From Gracilaria vermiculophylla (taxonomy: Eukaryota; Rhodophyta; Florideophyceae; Gracilariales; Gracilariaceae): a DNA stretch of 64,000 nucleotides. The stretch is from assembly GCA_019155205.2 (NCBI GenBank), contig JAHNZQ020003147.1, forward strand, positions 426,105 to 490,104, written 5' to 3'. This document shows, in pieces, positions 1 to 10,434 of the stretch. The position numbers and the translations under genes were made by a program. Each line of letters starts with the position of its first letter. The stretch's first letter is position 1. Under the pieces are notes generated by a model that was given only the letters and a program-made list of their open reading frames with translations, did no database searches and was not told the DNA's origin.

Positions 1-369
1 GACTAGCTCCTGTGAGAGCCAATCCGTAAGGCGCGGGGCCAGGGACTCCAAGAGGGTGTTAGCCTCCGGGTGTTCCCGTCCCTGCAACTCCTGAGGTGGC
101 GGCTGCGATGCCGTGTGCGGTTCTTCAACCTCCACGTCGGCGTTCTCCAGAGGTGCTGCGGGTGAGTCCGCGTGCCTCCGATCATGCATTCTCCTAAGGC
201 GATTCCTGAAACGCTCCACAGAGGAGCCAGGATTCCGAAGGAGACTTTCAGGGTCCTCCACTGTGGCGGCCATCTCCTGGGGAGCGCTGCGCGTGCTGCG
301 CCCACCGACGGAGCCGGTTGCCTGAGGGTCCTGTAGGGGGGTTTCCATGGGATGTTCTGAGGGGTCCAT
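1..369 (-). CDS. Partial gag-like ORF of an LTR retrotransposon, running off the left edge
   Basis: An uninterrupted minus-strand frame starts at the ATG at 369 and is still open at base 1, giving at least 123 residues. The product is hydrophilic, rich in Pro, Arg and Glu, with a central stretch containing SVERFRNRLRRMHDRR. I see no zinc knuckle or enzyme motif in the visible part. The position supports a gag-like role: it begins about 150 bp downstream of an LTR and a candidate primer-binding site on the same strand. An in-frame stop lies 16 codons upstream of the ATG, so this is the first usable start. The family (Copia or Gypsy) cannot be told without the pol region, which would lie beyond the left edge. 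Confidence 0.5.
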   Translation of the reverse strand, partial: MDPSEHPMETPLQDPQATGSVGGRSTRSAPQEMAATVEDPESLLRNPGSSVERFRNRLRRMHDRRHADSPAAPLENADVEVEEPHTASQPPPQELQGREHPEANTLLESLAPRLTDWLSQELV

Positions 370-503
370 AGAGGAGTAGGTCGGGGGTGATTTGCTTCCA
401 CTTCCGGATTACCTTAAGGAAGAATTCCACTGTTGGGGGTTGGTCGTTGCAAACTAGAAACACGTTTCTGCTGCGACTTGTGCGAATCCTTTAGAAACTG
501 TGA

Positions 504-523
504 CCTTCTAAGTCGGGAGACCA
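504..523 (-). other. Candidate primer-binding site of the LTR retrotransposon
   Basis: On the minus strand the LTR end (CCACA at 530-526) is followed by two bases and then a stretch starting TGGTCTCCCGACTTAGAA. A TGG just inside the 5' LTR is the usual mark of a tRNA primer-binding site, complementary to the CCA end of a tRNA. The matching tRNA is not identified here. Confidence 0.4.
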
Positions 524-525
524 GT

Positions 526-1079
526 TGTGGTACTGTCAGCCCTTCTGTCGAGGTAGTTAGGCACAACGTCCGTTAGGAGTTTTTAGTGACTCCAAAGGCG
601 CGTATTCCTAAAGGTGGTCTCCGGTATCCGCTGTCGTGAGCCGGGGGAATTCTGAAAGGGATCCGCAAACACCAAGCGGAGGGGAAGGTTCACTGTGCGG
701 ACAATGCTCTAACAGGCGCTGCTATGATGCGACCTGGGGATCGGCGGCTTAAAAACCTGCGTGAATAGACAAGAGACTCCAACCGGAAAATGTAGAAGAA
801 GACTCAAGGGTGCTTCTCTTTACTTCCCCAGAAGTGGAGCTCAACCGGCAGCTTAAATATCTAGCCGGGAGCCCACCTCGGCAGGTCGCACTACTGTGCT
901 AATTACCTGCATAAAATATCTAAAATAAATAATAAATTCTACCGTACCTTAAGGATACTGTAGCGCACGCGGGCAATATTATGCACCACGTGGCCCAGCT
1001 AATAAATTACGAACCCTCCTTAGGAATATTATTCCTTAAGGCCAAACCACCATATTTCCGTAGGAGCCACTGTACTACA
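526..1079 (-). repeat. 5' LTR of a minus-strand LTR retrotransposon
   Basis: This block of about 554 bp recurs in inverted orientation at 7003-7560. Read on the minus strand it starts TGTAGTACAGTGGCTCC and ends CTGACAGTACCACA, so it has the TG...CA termini of an LTR. The two copies align end to end at roughly three-quarters identity by eye, with small indels. Downstream on the same strand come a TGG-type primer-binding site and a gag-like ORF, so this copy is the 5' LTR of an element whose body lies outside the window. Confidence 0.7.
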
Positions 1080-2404
1080 CCTTTATCGGACCGGTTTCGG
1101 GTCGTTATCGGCTGGGATCCAATAGATTTATGTCCCATCGAGGGTATCCTTTACGACGGTGAAAATCCGTCAACGAGTCGACTCCAAAGTGGGCAACCAA
1201 TGAAAAGGAAAAATGTACTCAAAGACGATCTGCCAGTGGATCTCCGTATCAAAGTCGGGAAACCACTTTGAAGTGCAATGCCACAAAAGGAAAAGTACCG
1301 CGAAGGATGTTCGAACCTTCCTCTCGCGAGGTGATTGAGAGGCAGAGCTTTCCTCCGTTGAGGCACACGAGCCGGTGATAACCCTTAAGCCAAGCCGTTG
1401 CAAAAGGTGCAAAAAGAAAGACAAATGAAGAAACAGGGGATCCGGCAAGTCCTTTGAGTGAGGCAGTTTTCGTGGGTTCGATGAGATTTCCCTGTATGAC
1501 GTCGGTCTATCTCGGCGCGGCCGGGTAGTATCTTTGACTGCGCGGGTATCGGGCATAACGCGTTGAGTGGGTGACGGGGTTGGTCCGGAAAGGAATAAAG
1601 AAAAGGTTTGGTGGTCCGAACTTCGTACGAAAGCGATCTTAAAAGAAGCACAGGATCGTCCAGACAATGATTCTCGGCATCATGGGCGGTTGCCTTCCGT
1701 AGTGCACGTTGTACTTCGCAACAATGGAGAGAGGTACCCGCGTGGGCGGGAATTTCAGACTGGATATCCCGCTTGTTACGGTTTAATGAGCATGACTGCT
1801 GGAGTGCCTTCGCCCTATGTACTGCAGCGCCCAGGCCGAAATGGCCCGAGTAATTAAATGGATAAATAGCGAGAATATTAAAATAACAGCGCTCGGCAGA
1901 TGCCACCTGGTACCCATAATGTAGCCAGTGAGCCACGTGCGGGTGATGCGCGCAAGCCGGGGGCCGTCAAGCGCGCGTGCTATGTCGCGCGACACGCACC
2001 GGGTCGGCTCCTCCAGATTTCACCCTGTAAACGGACGTTAGTCGCGCCCGAGACAATAACCATTTTCATTTACAGCGCCTAACAAGAAACCAGTGAAGCG
2101 GCAGAGTGCCAGGAAAAACCCCCTTGGAGGGCGTCGCACTTCAGGGGATAGCACGTGTCGGACGTTTTGCACCAATTTCGGAATTTTTATTCTTTTGTTA
2201 TTTTACTGTGGGCCTGACACTGAAATTTACATAATCATGTAACTTTGCTAATGTGCTTTAATTCATCATATTATTCGAGATAGTTCTAGTGTGTAATACG
2301 TAGCAGCAAATGACGTTTTGGTCGCAAGTACGAGAATAAATCCACTCAATTGTGGCTTTAAATACAATTCCCCTCGCTGGATTACGACTCTTCACGGAGA
2401 ATAT
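1080..2404. other. No gene recognised; probable degraded repeat DNA
   Basis: Short overlapping ORFs occur on both strands, but none reads like a protein family I know. The stretch lies just outside the LTR and is flanked by other transposon debris, so older unrecognised repeats are likely. Confidence 0.4.
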
Positions 2405-2674
2405 TCATGGTAGATTCCATTTAATTATCTCTTTGGCAGCGCCAAGGCCATCTGCAACATTCTCTTCATCGGGCTTCTTACACTGTTTAACTATTGTTAG
2501 TGTATGATTTCGAGAACAGGTCTGCTTCTGTATAAAATTATTTTCCCTGGATCTTACCCTGGGTTTTTCGGATCTGTGGCCTGGGTATGCTCGACCCTCG
2601 CCATCTTTGTGAATTTTTGCTTTCCGATTTTGGAATCTTGCAGTGGATACACCCACATTAGGTCCCAATCTCAA
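2405..2674 (-). other. Unassigned ORF remnant in the transposon region
   Basis: An 89-codon minus-strand frame, Lys/Arg rich and without a recognisable domain. It lies just beyond the truncated end of the piggyBac-like relic and could be leftover element sequence. I do not support it as a functional gene. Confidence 0.15.
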
Positions 2675-2812
2675 TCTCGGACCACAATCTCTTTAGGTTA
2701 CTTTTAAATCCTTGTGGTAGTTACGCCCCGAAGTGGGAAGGAACAGAGGGCTCTATTTAATAGCTCACTTTTAACGAGAATAAGGCTCGAAACATCTTGA
2801 AATGCATTTCCC

Positions 2813-2865
2813 GACGCCGAGATTTGCTCTACAACCTAGTAGGCTGTAGAGCAAATCTCGGCGTC
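2813..2865. repeat. Perfect 21-bp inverted repeat (hairpin)
   Basis: The arm at 2813-2833 is the exact reverse complement of 2845-2865 (GACGCCGAGATTTGCTCTAC plus one base), with an 11-nt loop. It abuts a second, longer hairpin at 2873-3005. Confidence 0.9.
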
Positions 2866-4294
2866 CGGAAAAAAGTCAGTTTCCGATGGCATGTCTGGCA
2901 GGAATGGAGTTGACTTCTCGTAGAGACCATTTCAGCATGACGCTGACATGATCTTAACGAGAAGTCAACTCCAATCCTGCCAGACATGCCATCGGAAACT
3001 GACTTGTTCCCCCCTTCACAACGCCAATAAGCCGTGTTCTGTACCGCATCAAATCTTGAGCTGTTGAAACCGATGCAAACCAAGAATCTCCACATAAAAC
3101 TCTGTCCATGCGCAACCACGGTTTCACAAGACGCAAGGTAGCCGCTGCCGAAGCACTGAATTCATCATCAAAATCAAGACTGCGAGAGTTGACCGCCTCA
3201 CCAACGATTTCGAGCCTCAACATCATACCACTTTGTCCACAGGCGACTGTTCAAATCTCGCATCCATTTTCAGGTTTGCGGTCCAAAGCCACGTCATGCG
3301 GCAGTCTAATGTCAATCCACTGCCCAACAAGTCCAAACCAGCGGGACATGCTCTCGTCAACGCAAACATGTTCTGATGGAGTGTCGTTTCGAGCTCGGTG
3401 CTGGTTGATGGCATTAACAAACCCACTGAAAACTTACCATCTTGATGGTGCCTCAAGTTCGTCAGAGCATTCTGATAGAGAGCTGAATCTTATGGAACTT
3501 AGGATTGTGTCAAATCTTGCACGTGACATAAAACGTCCGAAATTTGCCACGGGTCCATACTTTGTCATTGACGTTGTCCACCATAAGTATGTTCTGTTTC
3601 CAACTTTGAAATTTGTCATCATGACCAACACTCCGAAAAACTTTCAGATTTCTTAACTTGTGACACATCGACACTTCGATTTTTCGAGATTGCTGTTTGT
3701 CAGTCTGACAATGACGGAGGGGTGCATGAGAGGGAACGTGTACATCAAAATGTCATACGGAGAGAAGTCTCGCGGAGCATTTCCATGAGTGACCTCATCG
3801 ACAGCTTGGTCAATCACCTTCCAAGACTTAGACGGTACCGGGCCATTCAGTGGGTAGAAAAAATCTCCAAATTTCCATGTGCAGCCATGCGCAGTCGAAT
3901 CACCTTCAATTTCCATGCTGTCGTTTTCCCCGGGTGTAACGATCGGCGAGGTCACTGGAGCTGTGTCAACTTCGTTTGTAGCTTGAATCGGCGTCTGTTC
4001 GTCATTTACATCCAAATTGACATTTGTGAGTCCAGCAGCGATTTCTGCTTTGACATTGACAAGTTTCATCGTCACGCACTTGACAGGGGCTTGGAAATTC
4101 TAATCAGCCGTGACCGATCTCTGACGACGGCCATTGAGTTCGGACACAATGACTTCAATAACCGTGCATGAAAGTTTTTTAGTCTTCCATGCGGATCCAA
4201 ACAGTCGCTGACACTCACTGGCAGACGTAATCAGTGACGCACGACAATGAACGTCATTTCCAGGAATAAGGCGAGCATCAGTAGGGTGGGTCAT
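2829..4294 (-). mobile_element. Degenerate piggyBac-like DNA transposon (DDE_Tnp_1_7 type transposase relic)
   Basis: Several minus-strand frames, broken by stops and frameshifts, follow one another in order from the ATG at 4294 down to about 2830. The first carries FGSAWKTKKL. Later pieces carry ARFDTILSSIRFS (3434-3631 frame) and CGDSWFASVSTAQDLMRYR followed by LIGVVKGGTSQFPMACL (2954-3226 frame). The last group resembles the catalytic-core segment of piggyBac-derived transposases, in which a GDS/GDR-(Y/W)F block precedes a short run ending in FPM..L. No intact reading frame remains, and the 3' part is cut off where the sequence folds back on itself at 2873-3005. TTAA target sites and terminal repeats were not identified. 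The family call is from motif recognition and is moderately sure. Confidence 0.6.
2873..3005. repeat. 49-bp inverted repeat inside the piggyBac relic
   Basis: The arm at 2873-2921 matches the reverse complement of 2957-3005 at 48 of 49 positions, with a 35-nt loop. The arm encodes the transposase segment with FPMACLAGLEL, so a piece of coding sequence was duplicated in inverted orientation. Confidence 0.9.
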
Positions 4295-5640
4295 TTTTGA
4301 GGTCTAGATTCGTGTGGCGGATATGCTTTTGCTCGAAGGGTCAAGCGGTTGCGCAATTCGTTACAAGGTTGGGTTTGCTGCTCTTCTACATTCATACGCG
4401 GACTTATTCATGTGCTCTCAGGGAGAATCGGGAAAAAAAAACTTGCGAAAATTTTGGTTTAAGATTGGCTTCATATGAGACCTTTTGTCCTCATATGAGG
4501 ACGTCGGTACAATAGACACTAGAGCCAGAGGTTTCCAAACTTCTATAAAAAGAACCTTTGCAAAGTCCACTAAGAGCCCCTGCTCTACACAAACAAGCAG
4601 TTCCCATGCTCGTGCTGCGTCTTAACAGCTTTTGCTATTGAAGAGATAAGTGGTTACGACTAGACCATCGCATCTCATCCGTGTTCAGCGTGTTCCCACC
4701 TATTTCATATATTTCTACTTGAATGCATAACGAGCACACGGATCGGCAACGTTCATAACGCAATGGGTTTTGTAGCAGACCAGTTCTTTGAGTGCTAGAA
4801 AACACAAATAGAAAATTTGTGCTGGCTTGCTCTGAACCTGTATGATTTTGAAGGACAAGCGCTCCCATATGTAAATTCACTACTAATTGTGTTTTCTCGG
4901 TTTTGAGATTCGCACTTATTTTTGAATAAGTGCGACAGCCACTGCCGGTGCAGTTCCGCGCCACACAAATTTGACACTGCCATGGGTCATATAATGAACA
5001 GGGAACGCTGTGCAAAGAACGTTGGCGAAATGATTCGCACGGCGTTCATTTAAATAAGTTTTGCGTCACAATAAAGAACGATATTTAAGGGCGTCTGCAC
5101 CGCGGCCGCACACATTGGTAAAAATAAATAAAAGTAGCGGCTCTGAGTTTTCCACTTGATGAGTTATCCACTACTTACCGGGATATATCCCCTAACCTTT
5201 GCTAACGCATCTGCATTTGACATTGAGAGGGCTCATATTCGCGATCAACATATACTACTTATATTGTGAAGCTTGTAAAAATTTTTTTTAATAGCTTTGC
5301 TGTTGACAGCTCCGATAGCTTGCCGTCTTCCACTAATGTTGTAAATCGAATACCCGTAGATACCGCCAGCTTCGCTAATTCTGCTTCCATTTTTCCTCTC
5401 TTCTATCCTAACATAATACTTACATGCTTCTTACATCCATCTTGTCGCGATCGACTGGTAAATCTTTCTTGTTTCACGCAGGAGGGATTATTTTGGTGTC
5501 ACCAACTGATATAGTCTTGCCATGTTTTTGGTAAATGCCTATCACAGATGGGCATCAGCAGAAAAAGTTTTTAAAGTGTTTAGAATGTTTTTGCGCTTGT
5601 AGAGCATTGCAGTGCAGATGTTATGCAAAACGTAGATGCC
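4295..5640. other. No gene recognised between transposon relics
   Basis: AT-richer sequence with only short overlapping ORFs (up to 126 codons) and no family resemblance. It contains two nearby copies of the palindrome CTCATATGAG around 4475-4500. Confidence 0.4.
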
Positions 5641-5773
5641 ATATGTACAGTGCGGTTCAAATTCATATCACTCCCAAAAACGTGCCAAAGTAGTACTGTA
5701 GTGCTCCTTATACACAACATATGAGTAAAAATCGTTTCATAATCATAACACTACATCAATAACAACAATCATT

Positions 5774-6763
5774 ATGGCTCAAGGATCACCTCTCTCGCGC
5801 TCCGAACAGCTTGAAATCATAGAATCGAAAGCTAGTGAAATATTCTAAGTCAAAATTGGCCGACTTTTAAATCGTCATCCTTACACAATTCTCCGTTTTC
5901 TTAAAACTCAAGCAATCTATGGAACAAAAATATCTACAGGGCATCCATACCTTTCACGTGCCGCAGATAAACGCGGTATAAAAGGAACTTTGTCGAGGAA
6001 AAGATTCATGCTTTAAAATTGCAAAAAAGTAAACCTCAATATTTTTAAATCCAACAGTTTGGTCTAAAATGAATAAGCAATTTTTTCAAGTATTAAAAAA
6101 AATTAAAACATTCGTTCTAGAAGATACTCATAAGCAAAAAAGGATATCTTGGTTCGCGAACATGGCGTACTGGAAAGCTCAATCGGAGAAAGTCATTTTT
6201 TCCGACGAAAAAAACTCATCTTGGATGGTCCAGATGGTTATAATTTTTATTGGCATGACCTGGGAAAAGAAAACTCTGCATTTTGGACAAGACAGTGTGG
6301 ATGTGGTTCCGTAAGGGTATGGGCTGGTATATCAAAATACGAAAAAACAGATATTGCATTTTGTGATGAATATATGGATTTTGCATGCTATCAAGAAGTT
6401 CTTTATAACTATATACTACCTTACGGATATTGCATACACGGAGAAAATTTAGTTTTCCAACAAAACAATGCGCCGGTACACAATTCTAAATTGGTTTCAG
6501 AATGACTACCAGAAGCAAACATTACGGTAATTCATTGCCCAGCACGCTCACCAAACCTTACACCTCATTCAGAATGTATACGATTACTATCGAGAATGTT
6601 TCATGGCCATGAAAGGCAGTTTAGCACATTTTTGGATTTGAAAAACTGTATTAAAAATTGCAAGAACAATATATTAATTTCGAAAATTAATGGCTATATT
6701 AATTCTTTGCCTAAACGTTGTGTTAGGGTTATTCAGCGAAAAGGTGGAAAACGTATTTACTAA
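5774..6763 (+). mobile_element. Tc1/mariner-family transposase pseudogene (copy 1)
   Basis: A plus-strand transposase relic starts at the ATG at 5774 (MAQGSPLSRSEQLEIIESKA) and ends near the TAA at 6761 with VIQRKGGKRIY, a typical Tc1/Tc3-type C-terminus. An N-terminal helix-turn-helix segment is followed by the catalytic core: the block around 6196-6250 reads DGPDGYNFYW after a frame change, and the block near 6460 reads FQQNNAPVH, resembling the usual FQQDNAP.H motif. At least three in-frame stops and frame changes (near 5846, 6013 and 6505) break it. The usual SPDLNPIE motif is SPNLTPHSE here, so a catalytic acidic position also looks lost. It is a non-autonomous fossil. Confidence 0.75.
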
Positions 6764-7002
6764 GTTGCCCAAAGAGACTTAAAGTTGATAACTTGTTATG
6801 ATTTTGAAACGGTTTCTAGACTTGAATTTATTTTAAATCTTGGTTTTGTACAGTCTGCGAAATCTGAGTAAAGCCATCCCCTACTTGTACGGTTGTTGCT
6901 GAACAACTTTTCTTTCCCTGAAGCAAATTCTTTCATTCCCAATAAGCCTGACATTCATAACCTATTTATCAAGTTACAGTACACTACAAAGATGTCTGTA
7001 GC

Positions 7003-7560
7003 TGTAGTACAGTGGCTCCTTAGGGTATAACGGTGGTGTGGCCGTTTGGTATAATATTCCTCAGAAGGGCTCGTATTTTATTAGCTGGACCGCGTGGTGG
7101 GTAGTACCGCCCGCGTGCGCTACAGTACCCTTGAGGCACGATAGAATTATTATTAATTTTAGATAATTTATGCAGGTAATTAGTACAGTAGCGAAACCTA
7201 CCGAGGCGGGCTCCGGGCTTGATACTAAATCTATCTGCCGGTTGAGGTCCACCTCTGGAGAGGTAAAGACAAGCACCCTTGACTCTTCTTCTACGTTTCT
7301 GGTTATAGTCTCTCGTCGATCAATTCAGGTTTCTAAGCCGCCGATCCCCAGGTCGCATCATAGCAGTACCTGTAGGAGCATTGTCCACCCAGTGAACCTT
7401 CCCCTTCGCTTGGTGTTTGCGGATCCCCTTTAAGAATTCCCTCGGCTCGCGACAGCGAATACCGGAGACCACCTTTAGGAATACGCGCCTTTGGAGTCAC
7501 CAAAAACTCCTAATGAACGTAGTGCTTTACTACCTGGACAGGACGGCTGACAGTACCATA
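7003..7560 (+). repeat. Solo LTR, same family as the LTR at 526-1079, opposite orientation
   Basis: It starts TGTAGTACAGTGGCTCC at 7003 and ends CTGACAGTACCATA at 7560, and is collinear over its length with the reverse complement of 526-1079. No internal retroelement sequence adjoins it on either side. The neighbours are two Tc1/mariner relics, so it is best read as a solo LTR left by LTR-LTR recombination. I see no clean target-site duplication: the flanking 5-mers GTAGC and CGAAG differ. Confidence 0.7.
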
Positions 7561-7694
7561 CGAAGCACAATTAAATGCAATTATATTTTCTCTCTCTTTC
7601 AAAGAGTTTGCTTTATACAGCAGTGTAACGACCCGGATCTTGCCATCTCAATCTTTCTTACGTCTCCATAAACCAAATTCAGAAACAGTGGAAC

Positions 7695-8683
7695 GTGGTG
7701 AACCCCTTTCCGACAAAAAAAGAAATACTTTCGGGTGCCAAAGCACACTGTTGCTCGCAGGGAGAAATTGCTGACACTCTTAATCGCTCTCGAACTGTCA
7801 TACGTAACTTCTTAAAGAATTCTGAGAATTGCAACATGCGTTTCAAGGGATATGACAAACCTTTTTGTCAACGTCAGCCAAAAGATCTCTACTTTGTGCA
7901 GCATTGTATTCAAGACAGTCTGCTAGAGGGCTTCGAATTTCTCTCTCATTACCAGTTTCTGTGCGAAGAGTGCAATAGATCCTGGAAAAGACCCGAATTT
8001 GAGATTTGAAAAAAATGAGATCCGTACCAGTGACGACAGAACGCCGTAAAAAGGAAAGAAAATTTTAGGCTCGTGATAAAATGACTTATTCATTGAAACG
8101 GTAGAAATTTTTTTTCTGATGAAAAGAAGTTTGACATTGATGGTTCAGATGGTTTTGCTTACTAAAGGTACTGGCATGAATTAGGGTAGGAGAAAGCTTT
8201 TCTTCAAAAAGGCAAAATGATGTAGATTATATCATGTTATGGATAGAATGGTCTTTCTATGGTCTGAACAAGTTAGTGTTTTGCAAAAGAAGTATGGATT
8301 TTAAGAAGTACTGCAAAATATTACAGAAAAAAAAGTTGCCGTTTGTAAGTGACACATGCAAGGAATTATTTGTGTTTTTACACGATGATGTCTTTAAACA
8401 TCAATCTGTCTACAATACAAAGTAGATAGAAGACTGAAACGTTGATTTGCTTTCATAACTGGCTAAGGCGCCAGAATGTAGTATTATGGAGAACATTTGA
8501 GGGCTATTGGCGCACCAAGTGTACGCCAATAAGCGCTGCTTTTAAAAAAGTTGGAGCTTTGTTTAAAGTGGTGATTGATTGTTAGAACGAGCTGACAAAC
8601 GAATACTTTGAAACGCTGTGTAAGTGCGTGCAAGAGCATTGTATTAAAGTGGTGGAAAAAAAGGGAAAAATGAGAAGGTATTG
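7695..8683 (+). mobile_element. Tc1/mariner-family transposase pseudogene (copy 2)
   Basis: The segment at 7695-8009 encodes an N-terminal helix-turn-helix-like region (EIADTLNRSRTVIRNFLKN). After a break, 8108-8160 reads FSDEKKFDIDGSDG, the usual first catalytic-Asp motif of Tc1/mariner enzymes. 8234-8425 contains FLHDDVFKH, a decayed form of FQQDNAPIH. Near 8650 the remnant reads VVEKKGK, like the terminal basic motif. Stops and frame changes separate the pieces. Copies 1 and 2 differ strongly at the protein level, so they are different subfamilies rather than recent duplicates. Confidence 0.65.
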
Positions 8684-8789
8684 AGTTTAGTAAATGTGTT
8701 TCTTGTTTTGGGTTTTAATTATATTTTGTTTTTTCTTGTATGTGTTCTATCGCTATACGCAAAACGGAAATAGCTGGCGTTTTACAAAG

Positions 8790-9797
8790 CTGCACAACTT
8801 ACACTGTTGTGTAAGGTAGTTGAAGAAACAGGGTGTGGTAAAGTACAAAGAGTGTTTCTGTACCACAGATTGTGAGAATAAGAAAAAGGGCGGTGGGCTT
8901 GTTGAGGTTTGGCGCACTGTAGTCGTCCAATACCAAAATCATAATTTTTGTTGTTTGACTCCGACGTGATATGATTTTGAAACAGACGATAACATTGTGT
9001 TCGAGACGGCTGTGCATACTGGTGGACTCACGAGACTTGAGGATGTGGTTGAGTGATGTGTGAGATTTAATTACAGTTGGCTATTGTTTCAAGTTGGCGC
9101 AGGTGGTAGCGAGACTGCTGTGGGCGTGTATACACGGCTTGCACGGAAACGGGTTTCATAGATTTGATTAGCGCTGTGTCATACACGGTTTGTTATATGG
9201 ACAAAGAGAATTAAGGGATTTTGTGTTTGGGGCTGTTTCTGGGAGGACGGTGTTGTCCTTTTGACGCGCACCGTATGCGTGCGGTGCGTGTGGTTGACAT
9301 TGCGGAATTGCAGAAATGAATGAATAAAAGTGACATGGACAGCGTGTTGTGCGACTTGTGGAGGCTTGCAAGCGCACTGGTGGGGGCGCGCTGAGCTCAT
9401 GCGATGTGCGGTAAGCTGCGGCGGAGGCTGCGTGGCGCACTTGTGACTGGCGCAGGCGCGCAGAGTCGTGCGGCGTGCATGCAGCCAGCCACGCGCGCCG
9501 TCGCAAGCGCAGCAGCGCTCGCCCATGATTGGGCGCGCGCTTGCACGGCGGGTGCACGCAGCGCGCACACGTCAGAATGATATGCGCGCACGGCGCGCGG
9601 GAGGACGCGCGGGACGGCGCGCGTCGGCGCGACGCCGCCCCCCAAAGGCGCGGCGCCGCGCGCGCGCTTCCGTGCGCGTGCGCTCTCGCAGCGCGCTCCC
9701 GCAGCGCGCCCCCCCGCAGCGCGCCCCCCCGCAGCGCGCCCCCCGCAGCGCGCCCCCCGCAGCGCGCCCCCGCCGCGCGCCCCCCCCCCCGCGCACC
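8790..9797. other. Gene-free transition from transposon relics into the GC island
   Basis: No convincing ORF to about 9,360. From there GC content climbs steeply, and the long overlapping ORFs on both strands are a by-product of stop-codon scarcity. The last 110 bp carry a C-rich tandem repeat (separate entry). Confidence 0.4.
9688..9790. repeat. C-rich tandem repeat just upstream of the proline-rich ORF
   Basis: Units of 13-15 bp with the form GCAGCGCGC followed by a run of 3-7 C occur six times in a row (9688, 9701, 9716, 9731, 9745 and 9759), followed by a degenerate unit with an 11-C run. The repeat ends a few bases before the ATG at 9798. On the minus strand the G-runs could form a G-quadruplex. 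Confidence 0.9.
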
Positions 9798-10403
9798 ATG
9801 CGCAGGCATCGCGCCGCCCACCGCTCGCCGCCGTCGCCGCCGTCGCCGCCGTCGCCGCCGTCGCCGCCGTCGCCGCCGCAGCGCCCGCCGTCTCCGCCGG
9901 CGCCGCGCACGCCGTCGCCGCCGCAGTGCCCGCCGTCGCCGCCGCCGGCGCAGCGCCAGCGCCCGCGCATCATCGTGGCGCCGCCCAGCCCGCCGTGCAG
10001 CCCGCAGACGCTCAACAGCGGGCTGGCCGGCTTCCACCGCGCGCCCAACCACCGCTACCCGCCGCCGCCGCGCTCGCACGCCACCCCCATCGTGCAGCGC
10101 TCGCGCTTCTCGCCCGCCAACCCCGTGCTGCCCGTGCGCGTCGCCCCGCCGCCGCCGCGCCCCGCGTCGTCCGCCGACGAGTGGATGATCCTCAAGATCG
10201 ACGAGGACCTGTCCGACGCGGAGCCGCCGCGCCCCGCGCCGCCCGCCCGAGCGCCGCCCGCGCGCCCCGCCGCCCCCGCGCGCCGCCGCCGCAACAGCCC
10301 GTTCCTGCCGCGCACCACCCCGCGCTCCACCCCGCGCCGCCCTGCGCGCCGCAAGCGCCGCAGCGTGCACGACAGCAGCGACAGCGAGTCCGACCGCGAG
10401 TGA
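9798..10403 (+). CDS. Proline-rich, basic, probably nuclear protein of unknown function
   Basis: A 201-residue ORF starts at the ATG at 9798. Residues 10-27 are six exact SPP repeats encoded by a nine-base tandem repeat, followed by more SPP/PSPP motifs. The middle contains low-complexity but non-repetitive sequence including TLNSGLAGFHRAPNHR and SSADEWMILKIDEDLSD. The C-terminus is Arg/Pro rich with RRPARRKRRSVHD, a likely nuclear localisation signal, and ends in an acidic Ser/Asp/Glu tail. I recognise no family. Because the DNA is so GC-rich, open frames are common by chance. The evidence for coding is the ATG, the natural-looking acidic end and the non-repetitive DEWMILKIDED segment. The stop lies 31 bp before the next ORF on the same strand, in another frame. 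Confidence 0.5.
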   Translation: MRRHRAAHRSPPSPPSPPSPPSPPSPPQRPPSPPAPRTPSPPQCPPSPPPAQRQRPRIIVAPPSPPCSPQTLNSGLAGFHRAPNHRYPPPPRSHATPIVQRSRFSPANPVLPVRVAPPPPRPASSADEWMILKIDEDLSDAEPPRPAPPARAPPARPAAPARRRRNSPFLPRTTPRSTPRRPARRKRRSVHDSSDSESDRE

Positions 10404-10433
10404 GCCGCCGCCGCCGCCGCCGCCGCCGCCGCC
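10404..10433. repeat. (GCC)10 microsatellite between two tandem ORFs
   Basis: Ten uninterrupted GCC units fill almost all of the gap between the stop at 10401-10403 and the ATG at 10435. Slippage here could change spacing or frame between the two ORFs. Confidence 0.95.
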
Positions 10434-10434
10434 C

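Noticed and set aside
1300..1345. tRNA T-arm-like GTTCGAAC
   Set aside because: I could not build a cloverleaf with acceptor, D and anticodon arms around it.
6998..7565. Target-site duplication around the solo LTR
   Set aside because: The flanking five-base sequences do not match.
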